NCBI GenBank assembly: GCA_964023205.1
Contig: OZ026842.1
Location: 10,075,407-10,139,406 of the forward strand
Direction: 5' to 3'
Origin: Lutraria lutraria
Taxonomy: Eukaryota > Mollusca > Bivalvia > Venerida > Mactridae
DNA length: 64,000 bases
Under the pieces are notes generated by a model. It was not told where the DNA came from. It saw only the letters and a program-made list of their open reading frames with translations, and searched no databases. Positions 60,401-63,735 of this stretch are shown piece by piece (position 1 is the stretch's first letter; the number at the start of each line of letters is the position of its first letter). Position numbers and translations under genes: made by a program.

Positions 60401-61102
60401 ATGTGACTATTTTGACCAATCCTGTTTCATTCAATGTTATGTGACCATTTTGACCAATCCTGTTGCACTTCAATGTCATGCGACTATTTTGACCAATCCT
60501 GTTGCACTTCAATGTCATGCGACTATTTTGACCAATCCTGTTGCATTTCAATGTCATGTGACTATTTTGACCAATCCTGTTGCACTTCAATGTCATGTGA
60601 CTATTTTGACCAATCCTGTTGCACTTCAATGTCATGCGACTATTTTGACCAATCCTGTTGCATTTCAATGTCATGTGACTATTTTGACCAATCCTGTTGC
60701 ACTTCAATGTCATGCGACTATTTTTACCAATCCTGTTGCATTTCAATGTCATGTGATTTGAGTTTAGTGTAATAGAGTACATACATGTATAGATCAGTTG
60801 AATTAGCATCTCAGGTATCATAAATTATCCTATTGGATTATTGCAGGTCAGAATACAGGAAGATTCTACAAAAAGCTTATTACAGAGTTTATTTATCAAC
60901 ATCGTATCGTAACATGACCAAACTCCTGTTACTCATTTTTATTGTCTTTCATTCCAATATTTATGGAGAACCTTTATTGGCTGAAAGTGTTTTTATCGTT
61001 ATACCATACATCAGCATACTCGTAGATTCTTTGGTTATACGAGCCATGTTCTTACAGTCGTATATCCTTGGCGATGTATATGGTACAGTTCAAAGAGTTG
61101 TG
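7685..61102 (+). CDS. ABCC4: ABCC4/MRP4-like ABC transporter gene, 3' partial, with an array of alternative exons 8
   Basis: Span of the visible part of the gene. Constant exons 1-7 (902 nt, about 301 codons) encode the short N-terminus, TM1 to TM4 and the intervening cytoplasmic loops of TMD1 of a short-type ABCC transporter that lacks TMD0. The order of landmarks matches vertebrate MRP4: the [10 protein letters not shown] helix, [63 protein letters not shown] and [20 protein letters not shown]. After exon 7 come thirteen exon-8 versions plus one ruined extra copy. No NBD1 exon (Walker A, signature, Walker B) is seen before 64000, so the 3' two-thirds of the gene lies outside. Family role: ATP-driven efflux of organic anions and nucleotides at the plasma membrane. 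The substrate here is unknown. Confidence 0.93.
8905..9262. mobile_element. Possible hAT-like non-autonomous element with CAGGGCCCT ends
   Basis: Begins CAGGGCCCTAGC and ends GAGGGCCCTG, giving 9-10 bp inverted ends of the CAGGG type common in hAT elements. The interior is GGGGAATT-rich on one side and carries an A-run next to a T-run. I could not find a clean 8-bp target duplication. Confidence 0.5.
9541..9560. repeat. Poly-G run
   Basis: About 17-18 consecutive G at 9542-9559 within AT-rich intron sequence. Likely a polymorphic homopolymer. Confidence 0.9.
10227..10386. mobile_element. 160-bp inverted-repeat element, CAGGGTTCTCAATAA family
   Basis: Left end CAGGGTTCTCAATAA; right end TTATTGAGAAACCTG, complementary apart from one mismatch. 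Non-autonomous, hAT-like in its end sequence. A related end occurs in reverse orientation at 11907-11957. Confidence 0.65.
10510..10690 (+). mobile_element. Probable tRNA-derived SINE
   Basis: A box A-like TAGTTAGTGGTTAG and a box B-like GGCTTGAACCC lie at tRNA-like spacing (about 10520 and 10567), followed by a unique body. Typical architecture of a tRNA-headed SINE. Boundaries are approximate. Confidence 0.55.
11636..11957 (-). mobile_element. Second CAGGGTTCTCAATAAGTTTGTG family copy (reverse)
   Basis: The reverse complement of 11907-11957 begins CAGGGTTCTCAATAAGTTTG and continues like the element at 10227 (GTGGCCAA versus GTGACCAA). A CAGGGTGTTCA end at 11636 could be its partner, giving a 322-bp element. 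The pairing is less certain than the right end. Confidence 0.45.
12898..12953. repeat. Short GTCACCTGACCA(T)GTGAC duplication
   Basis: Two near-copies of GTCACCTGACCAYRTGAC, about 34 bp apart, with local dyad symmetry. Significance unknown. Confidence 0.5.
13213..13355. mobile_element. 143-bp hairpin MITE-like palindrome
   Basis: AGAATAATAGGTTAGTGTCG at 13213 pairs with CGACACTAACCTATTATTCT ending at 13355. The complementarity continues inward (GTGGATTGAGTAAAAGTTTATC versus GATAAACTTACTCATCCAC, one side with small bulges) to a GC-rich centre. A near-perfect foldback element. Confidence 0.8.
14750..14972. repeat. Dispersed repeat (copy 1), also at 33990-34165
   Basis: The stretch TCAAGCTATTG...CTTTAATGTAGTTCA...ACTCAGAAAC...TGAAACTTCATA...GATCTCACTGA...CAAGCATT...GCACTG...CTCTTGTTTT recurs at 33990-34165 and in part at 17290-17400. 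An interspersed repeat family of unknown class. Confidence 0.65.
15236..15346 (+). CDS. ABCC4: ABCC4-like exon 2
   Basis: Acceptor CTCTGCAG|G, donor AGAGAA|GTATGT. Enters after codon base 2, leaves after codon base 2. Encodes [20 protein letters not shown] and then [18 protein letters not shown]. This is the conserved elbow helix and the following linker of short ABCC proteins (NPLF, R.LE.DDM, L.E..GE). 111 nt. Confidence 0.93.
15843..15963 (+). CDS. ABCC4: ABCC4-like exon 3 (into TM1)
   Basis: Acceptor TTACTTCAG, donor GCTGAG|GTAAAA. Encodes [20 protein letters not shown] then [20 protein letters not shown]: the KPSL..A motif and the start of TM1. Phase 2 in, phase 0 out, 121 nt. Confidence 0.93.
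16240..16560 (+). repeat. Dispersed repeat, also at 59330-59760
   Basis: Contains ACCTCTACCAAGTTTGTTCA, GGCCATGGGGT and TTGGCTCTGCCC, in an arrangement that recurs at 59330-59760. Lies in intron 3. Confidence 0.55.
16635..16850 (+). CDS. ABCC4: ABCC4-like exon 4 (TM1-TM2)
   Basis: Acceptor GTATTTCAG, donor AGAAAG|GTATGT. 72 codons, phase 0 in and out. Encodes [20 protein letters not shown], a variable loop, then the TM2 stretch [20 protein letters not shown] and [20 protein letters not shown]. The IQP.LLG, HHPYF and G.....A...LYRK landmarks are those of MRP4. Confidence 0.95.
16898..17062. mobile_element. Possible short element with CAGGGTTTT ... GAGAACCCT ends
   Basis: Starts CAGGGTTTTTTGAC and closes with TTAATGAGAACCCTATA. 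This resembles the CAGGGTT family of intron 1, but the ends match poorly and the boundaries are uncertain. Confidence 0.3.
17815..18042. mobile_element. Degenerate copy of the GCCATCCTTA-ended MITE
   Basis: Shares with 22520-22749 the order CACC(T)A.AC.CACCA, TTTGGT/TTGGTGGCCT, TATTTTGTGTTCA.TATAAAAA, TATATTTCCTACC and GAAAATTCTCTG...GG, and closes with TTAAGGATGGC. The left end is not clear. Confidence 0.55.
18448..18486. repeat. (GA)n plus poly-G microsatellite
   Basis: AG dinucleotide repeats from 18448 followed by a run of about 16 G. Intron 4. Confidence 0.9.
19326..19415 (+). CDS. ABCC4: ABCC4-like exon 5
   Basis: Acceptor TTTATTTCAG, donor GATCAG|GTCAGT. Thirty codons, phase 0 in and out: [20 protein letters not shown] then [10 protein letters not shown]. 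The [16 protein letters not shown] motif is the highly conserved cytoplasmic loop after TM2 in ABCC transporters. Confidence 0.96.
19641..19804 (+). CDS. ABCC4: ABCC4-like exon 6 (TM3-TM4)
   Basis: Acceptor TATTTTTCAG, donor TTCAG|GTACCA. Phase 0 in, 2 out, 164 nt. Encodes [20 protein letters not shown] and on to [29 protein letters not shown] and G...L...P.Q...GKL are typical of MRP4 TM3-TM4. Confidence 0.95.
20207..20332 (+). CDS. ABCC4: ABCC4-like exon 7, last constant exon before the array
   Basis: Acceptor TATTAAAG, donor CGAAG|GTAAGA. Phase 2 in and 2 out, 126 nt. Encodes [20 protein letters not shown] and [21 protein letters not shown]. The [20 protein letters not shown] motif is the cytoplasmic loop before TM5 in all ABCC proteins. 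The split AG at its 3' end must be completed by one base (G, T, A or C) from the chosen exon 8, giving Arg or Ser. Confidence 0.96.
20907..21061. repeat. 155-bp inverted repeat (stem-loop or MITE)
   Basis: GACAGTTTGAGAG at 20907 is exactly complementary to CTCTCAAACTGTC ending 21061. After a short mismatch ATAGATAAAT also pairs with ATTTATCTAT. The stem is about 25-40 bp around an AT-rich interior. Could be a foldback element, or an RNA structure in the intron before the exon array. Confidence 0.75.
22018..22260 (+). mobile_element. tRNA-derived SINE, copy 1
   Basis: A box B-like GGGTTCCAATTCC follows a tRNA-like head. The body carries CAGTCCAGGAAAACTGGTTA and a 3' part with CACCATATAACTGAAATATT and AATAAAACCC. 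The same body is seen in reverse at 24820-25085. Confidence 0.65.
22520..22749. mobile_element. 230-bp MITE with GCCATCCTTA / TAAGGATGGC ends
   Basis: Perfect 10-bp inverted ends flank a body shared with 17815-18042. Confidence 0.7.
24820..25085 (-). mobile_element. tRNA-derived SINE, copy 2 (reverse)
   Basis: Its reverse complement holds a tRNA-like head (CAGTCCAGTGGTTCG near 25060) and then CAGTCCAGGAAAATTGATTA and GGCCACCGTATATAACTGA, which align with copy 1 at 22018. Confidence 0.6.
25303..25552 (+). CDS. ABCC4: Alternative exon 8.1 (TM5-TM6)
   Basis: Acceptor ATATTGCAG, donor ATGGAG|GTTAGT, 250 nt, phase 2 in and 0 out. Encodes [20 protein letters not shown] then [20 protein letters not shown] (TM5) and [20 protein letters not shown] (TM6), ending NRME. 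Together with 8.2 this is the version closest to canonical MRP4, whose TM6 also reads FVA.TLY..VRLT.TLF.P. It is therefore probably nearest to the ancestral exon. Confidence 0.93.
25553..28591 (+). other. Intron between exons 8.1 and 8.2
   Basis: No exon-like homology found. It contains a hairpin AAGGACTTATATATGTATTTAAGTCCTT near 26703-26730 and AT-rich filler. Open frames at 27273-27470 and 27605-28013 have no motif. Confidence 0.5.
28592..28841 (+). CDS. ABCC4: Alternative exon 8.2
   Basis: Acceptor CTTTACAG, donor ATAGAG|GTTTGT, 250 nt, same phases as 8.1. Encodes [22 protein letters not shown]5 [20 protein letters not shown]6 [20 protein letters not shown], and ends KRIE. It is the sister of 8.1 (shared FVATxLYxVVRLxTTL). 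A ruined duplicate of this exon lies at 31973-33587. Confidence 0.93.
28842..31370 (+). other. Intron between exons 8.2 and 8.3
   Basis: Contains a foldback GGACTTGATTTT ... AAAATCAAGTCC near 29405-29432 and a less AT-rich stretch at 29640-30120 that looks like part of an insertion, but I could not define its ends. No exon seen. Confidence 0.45.
31371..31623 (+). CDS. ABCC4: Alternative exon 8.3
   Basis: Acceptor CATTTTCTAG, donor TTTAAG|GTACTG, 253 nt. Split codon AG+T gives Ser. Encodes [20 protein letters not shown], then TM5 [18 protein letters not shown], a TM6 region [18 protein letters not shown], and ends [10 protein letters not shown]. Very similar to 8.4; clearly different from 8.1/8.2 except for frame, length and the C-terminal Arg. 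Confidence 0.92.
31973..33587 (+). pseudogene. ABCC4: psi8.2': ruined duplicate of exon 8.2 with an internal minisatellite
   Basis: From 31973 (CAACATCTAT...CTTCACTGTTGCTGTGTATTC) the DNA aligns with the middle of exon 8.2 (AACATCTATG...CTGACTGTTGCAGTGTTCTC) up to CACTGGG. It is then replaced by the 49-bp array. After the array the exon's 3' end returns at about 33540-33587 (TTCACTGATCTGCAGATA...ATAGAG), followed by TTTGTTACCTAGATGTGAA as downstream of exon 8.2. The donor has changed from GAG|GTTTGT to GAG|ATTTGT, so the splice site is lost as well. Confidence 0.82.
32014..33043 (+). repeat. 49-bp minisatellite derived from exon sequence
   Basis: About 21 copies of a 49-bp unit, GTATTCACTGTTTGTATATA followed by CACTGGGGGAGAGTGTCATG and ACCTGATTT. 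The unit begins with sequence homologous to exon 8.2 (GTGTTCTCACTATTTGTGTACACTGGGGGA), i.e. codons at the end of TM5. The copies are almost identical, so amplification or homogenisation is recent. Confidence 0.95.
33990..34165. repeat. Dispersed repeat (copy 2 of the 14750 family)
   Basis: Aligns with 14750-14972 through CAAGCTATTG, CTTTAATGTAGTTCA, ACTCAGAAAC and CTCTTGTTTTG. Confidence 0.6.
34260..34512 (+). CDS. ABCC4: Alternative exon 8.4
   Basis: Acceptor AATTTCTAG, donor TTTAAG|GTACTA, 253 nt. Encodes [20 protein letters not shown], identical to 8.3 for its first 24 codons, then diverges around the second helix ([20 protein letters not shown]), ending VSITRFK. It is the downstream duplicate of 8.3. 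Flanking intron sequence is shared too (ATTATTTTTGTCTCCATTTTG before, GTACT.GTATGAA after). Confidence 0.93.
34573..34668. repeat. Two-copy tandem duplication, 46 bp
   Basis: TGTCTCACTTTGCATTGGAT plus AGGTTTTTGCCTGCCTTTGA ATGAA occurs twice in tandem. A diverged single copy follows exon psi8.5 at about 35425. Confidence 0.85.
35094..35346 (+). pseudogene. ABCC4: psi8.5: dead alternative exon
   Basis: Homologous over its full 253 nt to 8.3/8.4 ([44 protein letters not shown]). The acceptor AG has become GG (TTTCTGG instead of TTTCTAG). Codon 65 is TAA (35287-35289) where 8.4 has TGT. The donor AAG|GTACTG is still intact and no indel is seen, so loss is recent. The alternative AG four bases inside would shift the frame. 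Confidence 0.92.
36385..36511. repeat. 32-bp minisatellite, four copies
   Basis: AATAGTTCAGAATTCTTGGT GACAAAACAGTG repeated four times with minor differences. Confidence 0.9.
37015..37330. repeat. Dispersed repeat with AACCTGTGAACAA...GGCC
   Basis: The motif CAACCTGTGAACAAAGGCCATCC and GTGTGGCCT..TTGACAGGT recurs at 41825-41900, and its start recurs at 54591. These lie near exons 8.6, 8.8 and 8.11. Confidence 0.5.
37441..37690 (+). CDS. ABCC4: Alternative exon 8.6
   Basis: Acceptor TTCATTGTAG, donor ATAAAG|GTAATA, 250 nt. Encodes [20 protein letters not shown], then [40 protein letters not shown], and ends SKRIK. Nearly identical to 8.7, related to 8.8 (shared WE.....GRH....PIM). Confidence 0.92.
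37840..38240 (+). repeat. Dispersed repeat with GGGGCTATATTGGATTCAC and internal duplication
   Basis: Two half-units repeat GTTTGGTTAAATTTTCATTGAGTTATGGCCCTTTGTT and GTTTGGATTAATTTTTACTGAGTTAATGGCCCTTTGTTTT in shortened form (38033-38065; 38168-38205). An interspersed repeat of unknown class. Confidence 0.5.
38911..39620 (+). repeat. Right copy of the segmental duplication carrying exon 8.7
   Basis: Partner of 36806-37750. Intron sequence on both sides of the exon is shared (for example GGTAATAATTTATGTTTGTA after the donor). Confidence 0.75.
39313..39562 (+). CDS. ABCC4: Alternative exon 8.7
   Basis: Acceptor TTCATTGTAG, donor TTAAG|GTAATA, 250 nt. Differs from 8.6 at only a few residues ([10 protein letters not shown] versus [18 protein letters not shown] versus [14 protein letters not shown] versus ISKRIK). 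The central helix region is otherwise the same at the protein level, with several silent differences. Confidence 0.92.
40952..41154. mobile_element. 203-bp MITE with 23-bp inverted ends
   Basis: GTGGAATCATTAATTTTCGT TGGG at the left pairs with CCCAACGAAAATTAATGATT CCAC at the right. The interior is also foldback-like around CATGGATTTCGTGG / CATCCATGAAATC. A possible imperfect 9-bp target duplication is ATGCAATAC / ATGCAGTAT. Confidence 0.85.
41306..41555 (+). CDS. ABCC4: Alternative exon 8.8
   Basis: Acceptor CTTTTCTAG, donor ATCAAG|GTTTGT, 250 nt. Encodes [40 protein letters not shown], then [20 protein letters not shown] and ends SIRRIK, close to the canonical MRP4 linker ending. Distant relative of 8.6/8.7. 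Confidence 0.92.
43195..43447 (+). CDS. ABCC4: Alternative exon 8.9
   Basis: Acceptor TCTTTACAG, donor ATAGAG|GTAATT, 253 nt. Encodes [20 protein letters not shown], then [40 protein letters not shown], and ends SNRIE. Sister of 8.10 (shared EYL.NL, QGPT.LS.DVNPRLL, IHWT.L.NV.). Confidence 0.93.
43500..44540. mobile_element. Non-autonomous pogo/Tigger-like element, 1041 bp
   Basis: Begins CAGTAAAACCCCGATTATCC GAA and ends TTCGGATAATCGAGGTTTTA CTG, inverted and flanked by TA on both sides (43498-43499, 44541-44542). The TA target and the CAGTAAAACC ends with TCGG repeats are typical of the pogo/Tigger branch of Tc1-mariner. Extra TTCGGATAA copies lie inside both ends. No transposase frame is present. 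Confidence 0.9.
44750..45335 (+). repeat. Dispersed repeat with three internal units of about 110-130 bp
   Basis: Units share ACAGTTTT.ATTGGATCTTCA, TCTGTCTCAAT.A, TT..ACATGGGTCAT.TGGG, TCAAA.ATAAGGTCA and GGGTCAAATTACAGAAAA. It ends AGAGCCATCTTGGCCCTCTTG TT. Confidence 0.6.
45467..46606. repeat. 31-bp minisatellite split by an insertion
   Basis: Ten or so copies of TGGAAATGCATCTAAACCTT ATTTTGTATAT from 45467 to about 45769. About 785 bp of unrelated sequence follows (about 45770-46556), then one and a half further copies at 46557-46606. The insert begins TTGTTCGGTACGAACAA and carries CCGAAGAACA near its other end, which hints at short inverted ends. Confidence 0.88.
49150..50340 (+). pseudogene. 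Decayed multi-copy-family gene inside the transposon
   Basis: Fragments in shifting frames: [20 protein letters not shown] (near 49230), [20 protein letters not shown] (near 49440), [17 protein letters not shown] (near 49530) and [20 protein letters not shown] (near 49970). These match, from memory, blocks of a protein family abundant in bivalve and cnidarian assemblies with no agreed function. Several frameshifts and stops separate the blocks. It may be the passenger or ancestral coding region of the surrounding element. Confidence 0.6.
50840..51340. repeat. 159-bp tandem repeat inside the transposon, 3+ copies
   Basis: ACATAAACTNCATNCATGTA TNAACTTCTTTGAT...GGTAACGTTTTTTTATGGTAACGTAAATT repeats at about 50850, 51010 and 51170, with a partial fourth copy near 51330. 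Confidence 0.85.
51652..51904 (+). CDS. ABCC4: Alternative exon 8.10
   Basis: Acceptor GGACTATTACAG, donor ATTCAG|GTAACT, 253 nt. Encodes [60 protein letters not shown], and ends SRSRIQ. Frame fully open and splice consensus kept. The polypyrimidine tract and branch region are transposon sequence, and the tract is poor (ACCGGACTATTACAG). Confidence 0.9.
52257..53130. repeat. 25-bp minisatellite, about 35 copies
   Basis: Unit AGATAACTGTATGATAACTA CTCCT with ACACCT and AAGATAAC variants interspersed. It follows exon 8.10 by about 350 bp. Open frames across it are repeat artefacts. Confidence 0.95.
53558..53735 (+). mobile_element. Possible tRNA-derived SINE
   Basis: Box A-like AAGTGGTTAAGATC and box B-like GAGTTCAAGCC at tRNA spacing, followed by a body with CACAGGGGTAGGCC. 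Confidence 0.5.
54210..54462 (+). CDS. ABCC4: Alternative exon 8.11
   Basis: Acceptor TATTTGCAG|A, donor CTTGAG|GTAAAC, 253 nt. Split codon AG+A gives Arg. Encodes [60 protein letters not shown], and ends VIGRLE. Member of the 8.9/8.10 group (S.DV.PRL) and a link to 8.12 (PRLM, LP/RPK..L..C.PL). Confidence 0.92.
54463..58123 (+). other. Intron between exons 8.11 and 8.12
   Basis: Contains repeat-like sequence with GTGGATTTNTGAAATATTTGGCAGAAA units near 54820, 54970 and 55300, a GATTGATTGATGAAT-rich patch at 55750-55900, tandem ATGTCATGTGACATCCAGAA units at 56010-56080, and the 54-bp array. No exon found. Confidence 0.55.
56747..57234. repeat. 54-bp minisatellite, nine copies
   Basis: Unit ATTATTCAGTAGTTAATATA TCTGGCCATATAATTATGTC TGTTTAAATTTATC, nearly invariant, with occasional extra A. 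Recent expansion. Confidence 0.95.
58124..58373 (+). CDS. ABCC4: Alternative exon 8.12
   Basis: Acceptor CTTTTTCAG|C, donor ATACAT|GTAAGT, 250 nt. Split codon AG+C gives Ser. Encodes [60 protein letters not shown], and ends VSVRRIH. It has the best donor consensus of the array. Confidence 0.92.
58738..58990. repeat. 22-bp minisatellite
   Basis: About six regular copies of TTAATACATAGTCAGTACAC AG up to 58870, then degenerate TACACARTCA units to about 58990. Confidence 0.9.
59330..59760 (+). repeat. Dispersed repeat (partner of 16240-16560)
   Basis: Three similar subunits with GGACCTCTNCCAAGTTTGG, TGGTCAAAATTGGCTCTGCC CC and TATATAGGCTTATATAGGAA A. Confidence 0.55.
60177..60755. repeat. 39-bp minisatellite, about 15 copies
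   Basis: Unit TTCAATGTCATGCGACTATT TTGACCAATCCTGTTGCAC. Because 39 is a multiple of three, long repetitive open frames appear on both strands. They are artefacts. It ends about 90 bp before exon 8.13. Confidence 0.95.
60847..61102 (+). CDS. ABCC4: Alternative exon 8.13 (most divergent)
   Basis: Acceptor TTATTGCAG, donor GTTGTG|GTAATT, 256 nt, still 1 modulo 3. Encodes [22 protein letters not shown]5 [22 protein letters not shown]6 [20 protein letters not shown], and ends TVQRVV. One or two codons longer than the others, and the final residues depart from R-I-(E/K/Q), but the Arg is kept. The frame is open with good splice sites. Confidence 0.88.
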
Positions 61103-61403
61103 GTAATTATCAACTTAAGAACAAAATTGAAATCCTGCAAACTGCTTGCATTCTTGAAATAATTCTGCTGATCAATATGTTGTAATTCCATAACTTTATG
61201 ACATGTTTATTTGATAATTTACAAATATTTGGATGACTTTTTACTGTTTTGAATATTATGTCCATGGGGAATAACTCCATGCATACAGTTCTCGCATGGT
61301 TGGTAGTTAGTATAAGATTGTATGAATACATCGTTGAAAAATTAGAATGTTTTCATCCATACTGTTATTGAACAACATGAACACACAAGCTGACCTCATA
61401 ACC

Positions 61404-61815
61404 TGACCACTTAGTCTGATTATTCTGCCACTCAATTATATGATGCAATCTGACCACTCAATTATATAACACAAACTGACCACTCAATTATGTAGCACAA
61501 ACTGACCACTCAATTATATAACACAAACTGACCACTCAATTATGTAGCACAAACTGACCACTCAATTATATAACACAAACTGACCACTCAATTATGTAGC
61601 ACAAACTGACCACTCAATTATATAACACAAACTGACTACTTAATTATGTAGCACAAACTGACCACTCAATTATATAACACAAACTGACCACTCAATTATG
61701 TAGCACAAATTGACCACTCAGTTATACAACATAAACTGACCAATCAATTATACTTAAAACTGACCACACAAACTGACTGCTCCATTTTAGTTCAAATACT
61801 GACCACTCAATTATT
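61404..61815. repeat. 26-bp minisatellite with 52-bp higher-order unit
   Basis: TGACCACTCAATTATATAAC ACAAAC alternates regularly with TGACCACTCAATTATGTAGC ACAAAC, so the true period is 52 bp. Confidence 0.93.
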
Positions 61816-62579
61816 GAAGATTTTCAGACATGTGAAGCCAGCCCCTCCATGAATCATTCTAAAATACTTGGAAACCTATATTAGAATCTTTGCTCACATT
61901 ATATGATGGGGATTATTCATATAATTATATATATTTAACAGCAACAAAGGCAAGTGCAGCCTCTGTAATGGAAAAAACAGAGGGTCATAATAAATGGTCA
62001 AGGTTTTTCAAATTTCAATGTTTCACTGTTTTAAAATAATGAGATATGACTTTTATCCTGGTGAATATATACAGATAAATTCAAATATTTCAATAAAAAG
62101 CATGAAAAAATATGATTTATAGAAATTCAAATGCATGTGCATGATACTTCCAGAAGATACATTGTGGTGTTCCATGACATACCCCACCCATTTAGTTCTG
62201 TCATAATCATCTCTTAAATATGTGTCTCTTATTAATTTGTTTGGTTTTCAGTTGTAAATCATGAATTTATACATGAACCTAATTGCCAGTACACTTACTA
62301 GTTCATAAGCATCATGTATTCAGCAGTGTTTCTATTTTCATTAAAGCCACACTTCATTTGGTTATTTCTTAACTGTCAGCCATTTTGAATTACACCATGT
62401 GACCTGTGACGTCATCAAAAGTCTGAATATTTCAGCCTTTTTAAAAAATCAGAATCTGTAACTCTTGAAATTTTAAAATTACATCAATATAATTTTATTA
62501 TACATGTGCAATCTTAAATTGATGTAACCATCTTTGGGTCTGAGCATGTATACATACATGTATATAGTATACAGTGATG

Positions 62580-62775
62580 CATACAGACTTTTTTCAGTAT
62601 TTCTTCAGACATTTGTTAAAGCTGAAAAAAAGACTGAACCTTGAGTCTGAACCAGTCAGACTTTTTTCAGTATTTCTTCAGACATTTGTTGAAGCTGAAA
62701 AAAGACTGAACCTTGAAGCTGAACCTGTCAGACTTTTTCAGTATTTCTTCAGACATATTCCTAGACTGAAACCGG
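62580..62775. repeat. About 70-bp tandem repeat, nearly three copies
   Basis: CAGACTTTTTTCAGTATTTC TTCAGACATTTGTT(A/G)AAGCTGAAAAA...GACTGAACCTTGA repeats. It grades into TTCAG-rich sequence up to about 62920. Confidence 0.85.
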
Positions 62776-62964
62776 TCTGAACTTTGTCAGCACTGTTCAG
62801 CTTTCATTCAGACAATATTCAGATGCTTGATATTGTTGTTCAGCAATAATTCAGTCATGAATATTTCTGTAAGACTGTATTCAGCATTCATTCAGCTCAA
62901 TTCAGACAAACTTCAGACATTATGTTTCATGAGGGAATTATTACTCAGAACCTGTCCTGCACAT

Positions 62965-63735
62965 TGTATGACACAAACTGACCACTAAAGTGTACTGCCG
63001 CTTACTACTAAATTATATGACACATAATGACCACTCAAATAATACTGACACTCAGATATATCTCAGAAACTAACCACATATATGACACATTCTGACCACT
63101 CAAGTAATACTGACACTCAAATATATCTCAGAAACTAACCACATATTTTATGACACATTCTGACCACTCAAATAATACTGACACTCAAATATATCTCAGA
63201 AACTAACCACATGTTATATGACACATTCTGACCACTCAAATAATACTGACACTCAAATATATCTCAGAAACTAACCACATATTATATGACACATTCTGAC
63301 CACTCAAATAATACTGACACTCAAATATATCTCAGAAACTAACCACATATTATATGACACATTCTGACCACTCAAATAATACTGACACTCAAATATATCT
63401 CAGAAACTAACCACATATTATATGACACATTCTGACCACTCAAATAATACTGACACTCAAATATATCTCAGAAACTAACCACATATTATATGACACATTC
63501 TGACCACTCAAATAATACTGACACTCAAATATATCTCAGAAACTAACCACATATTATATGACACATTCTGACCACTCAAATAATACTGACACTCAATATA
63601 TCTCAGAAACTAACCACATATTATATGACACATTCTGACCACTCAAATAATACTGACACTCAAATATATTTCAGAAACTAACCACATATTATATGACACA
63701 TTCTGACCACTCAAGTATACTGCCACTCAAATATA
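62965..63735. repeat. 68-bp minisatellite, about 10 copies
   Basis: Unit ACTCAAATATATCTCAGAAA CTAACCACATATTATATGAC ACATTCTGACCACTCAAATA ATACTGAC. The part GACACATTCTGACCACTCAA resembles the 26-bp unit at 61404. Confidence 0.95.

Noticed and set aside
60193..60821. Cys-rich repeat proteins on both strands ([25 protein letters not shown])
   Set aside because: The 39-bp unit is a multiple of three, so stop-free frames arise on both strands; no start, signal or splice context.
25303..61102. Tandem duplicated complete ABC transporter genes
   Set aside because: Only the TM5-TM6 exon is repeated; no second copy of exons 1-7 and no NBD exon appears between copies.
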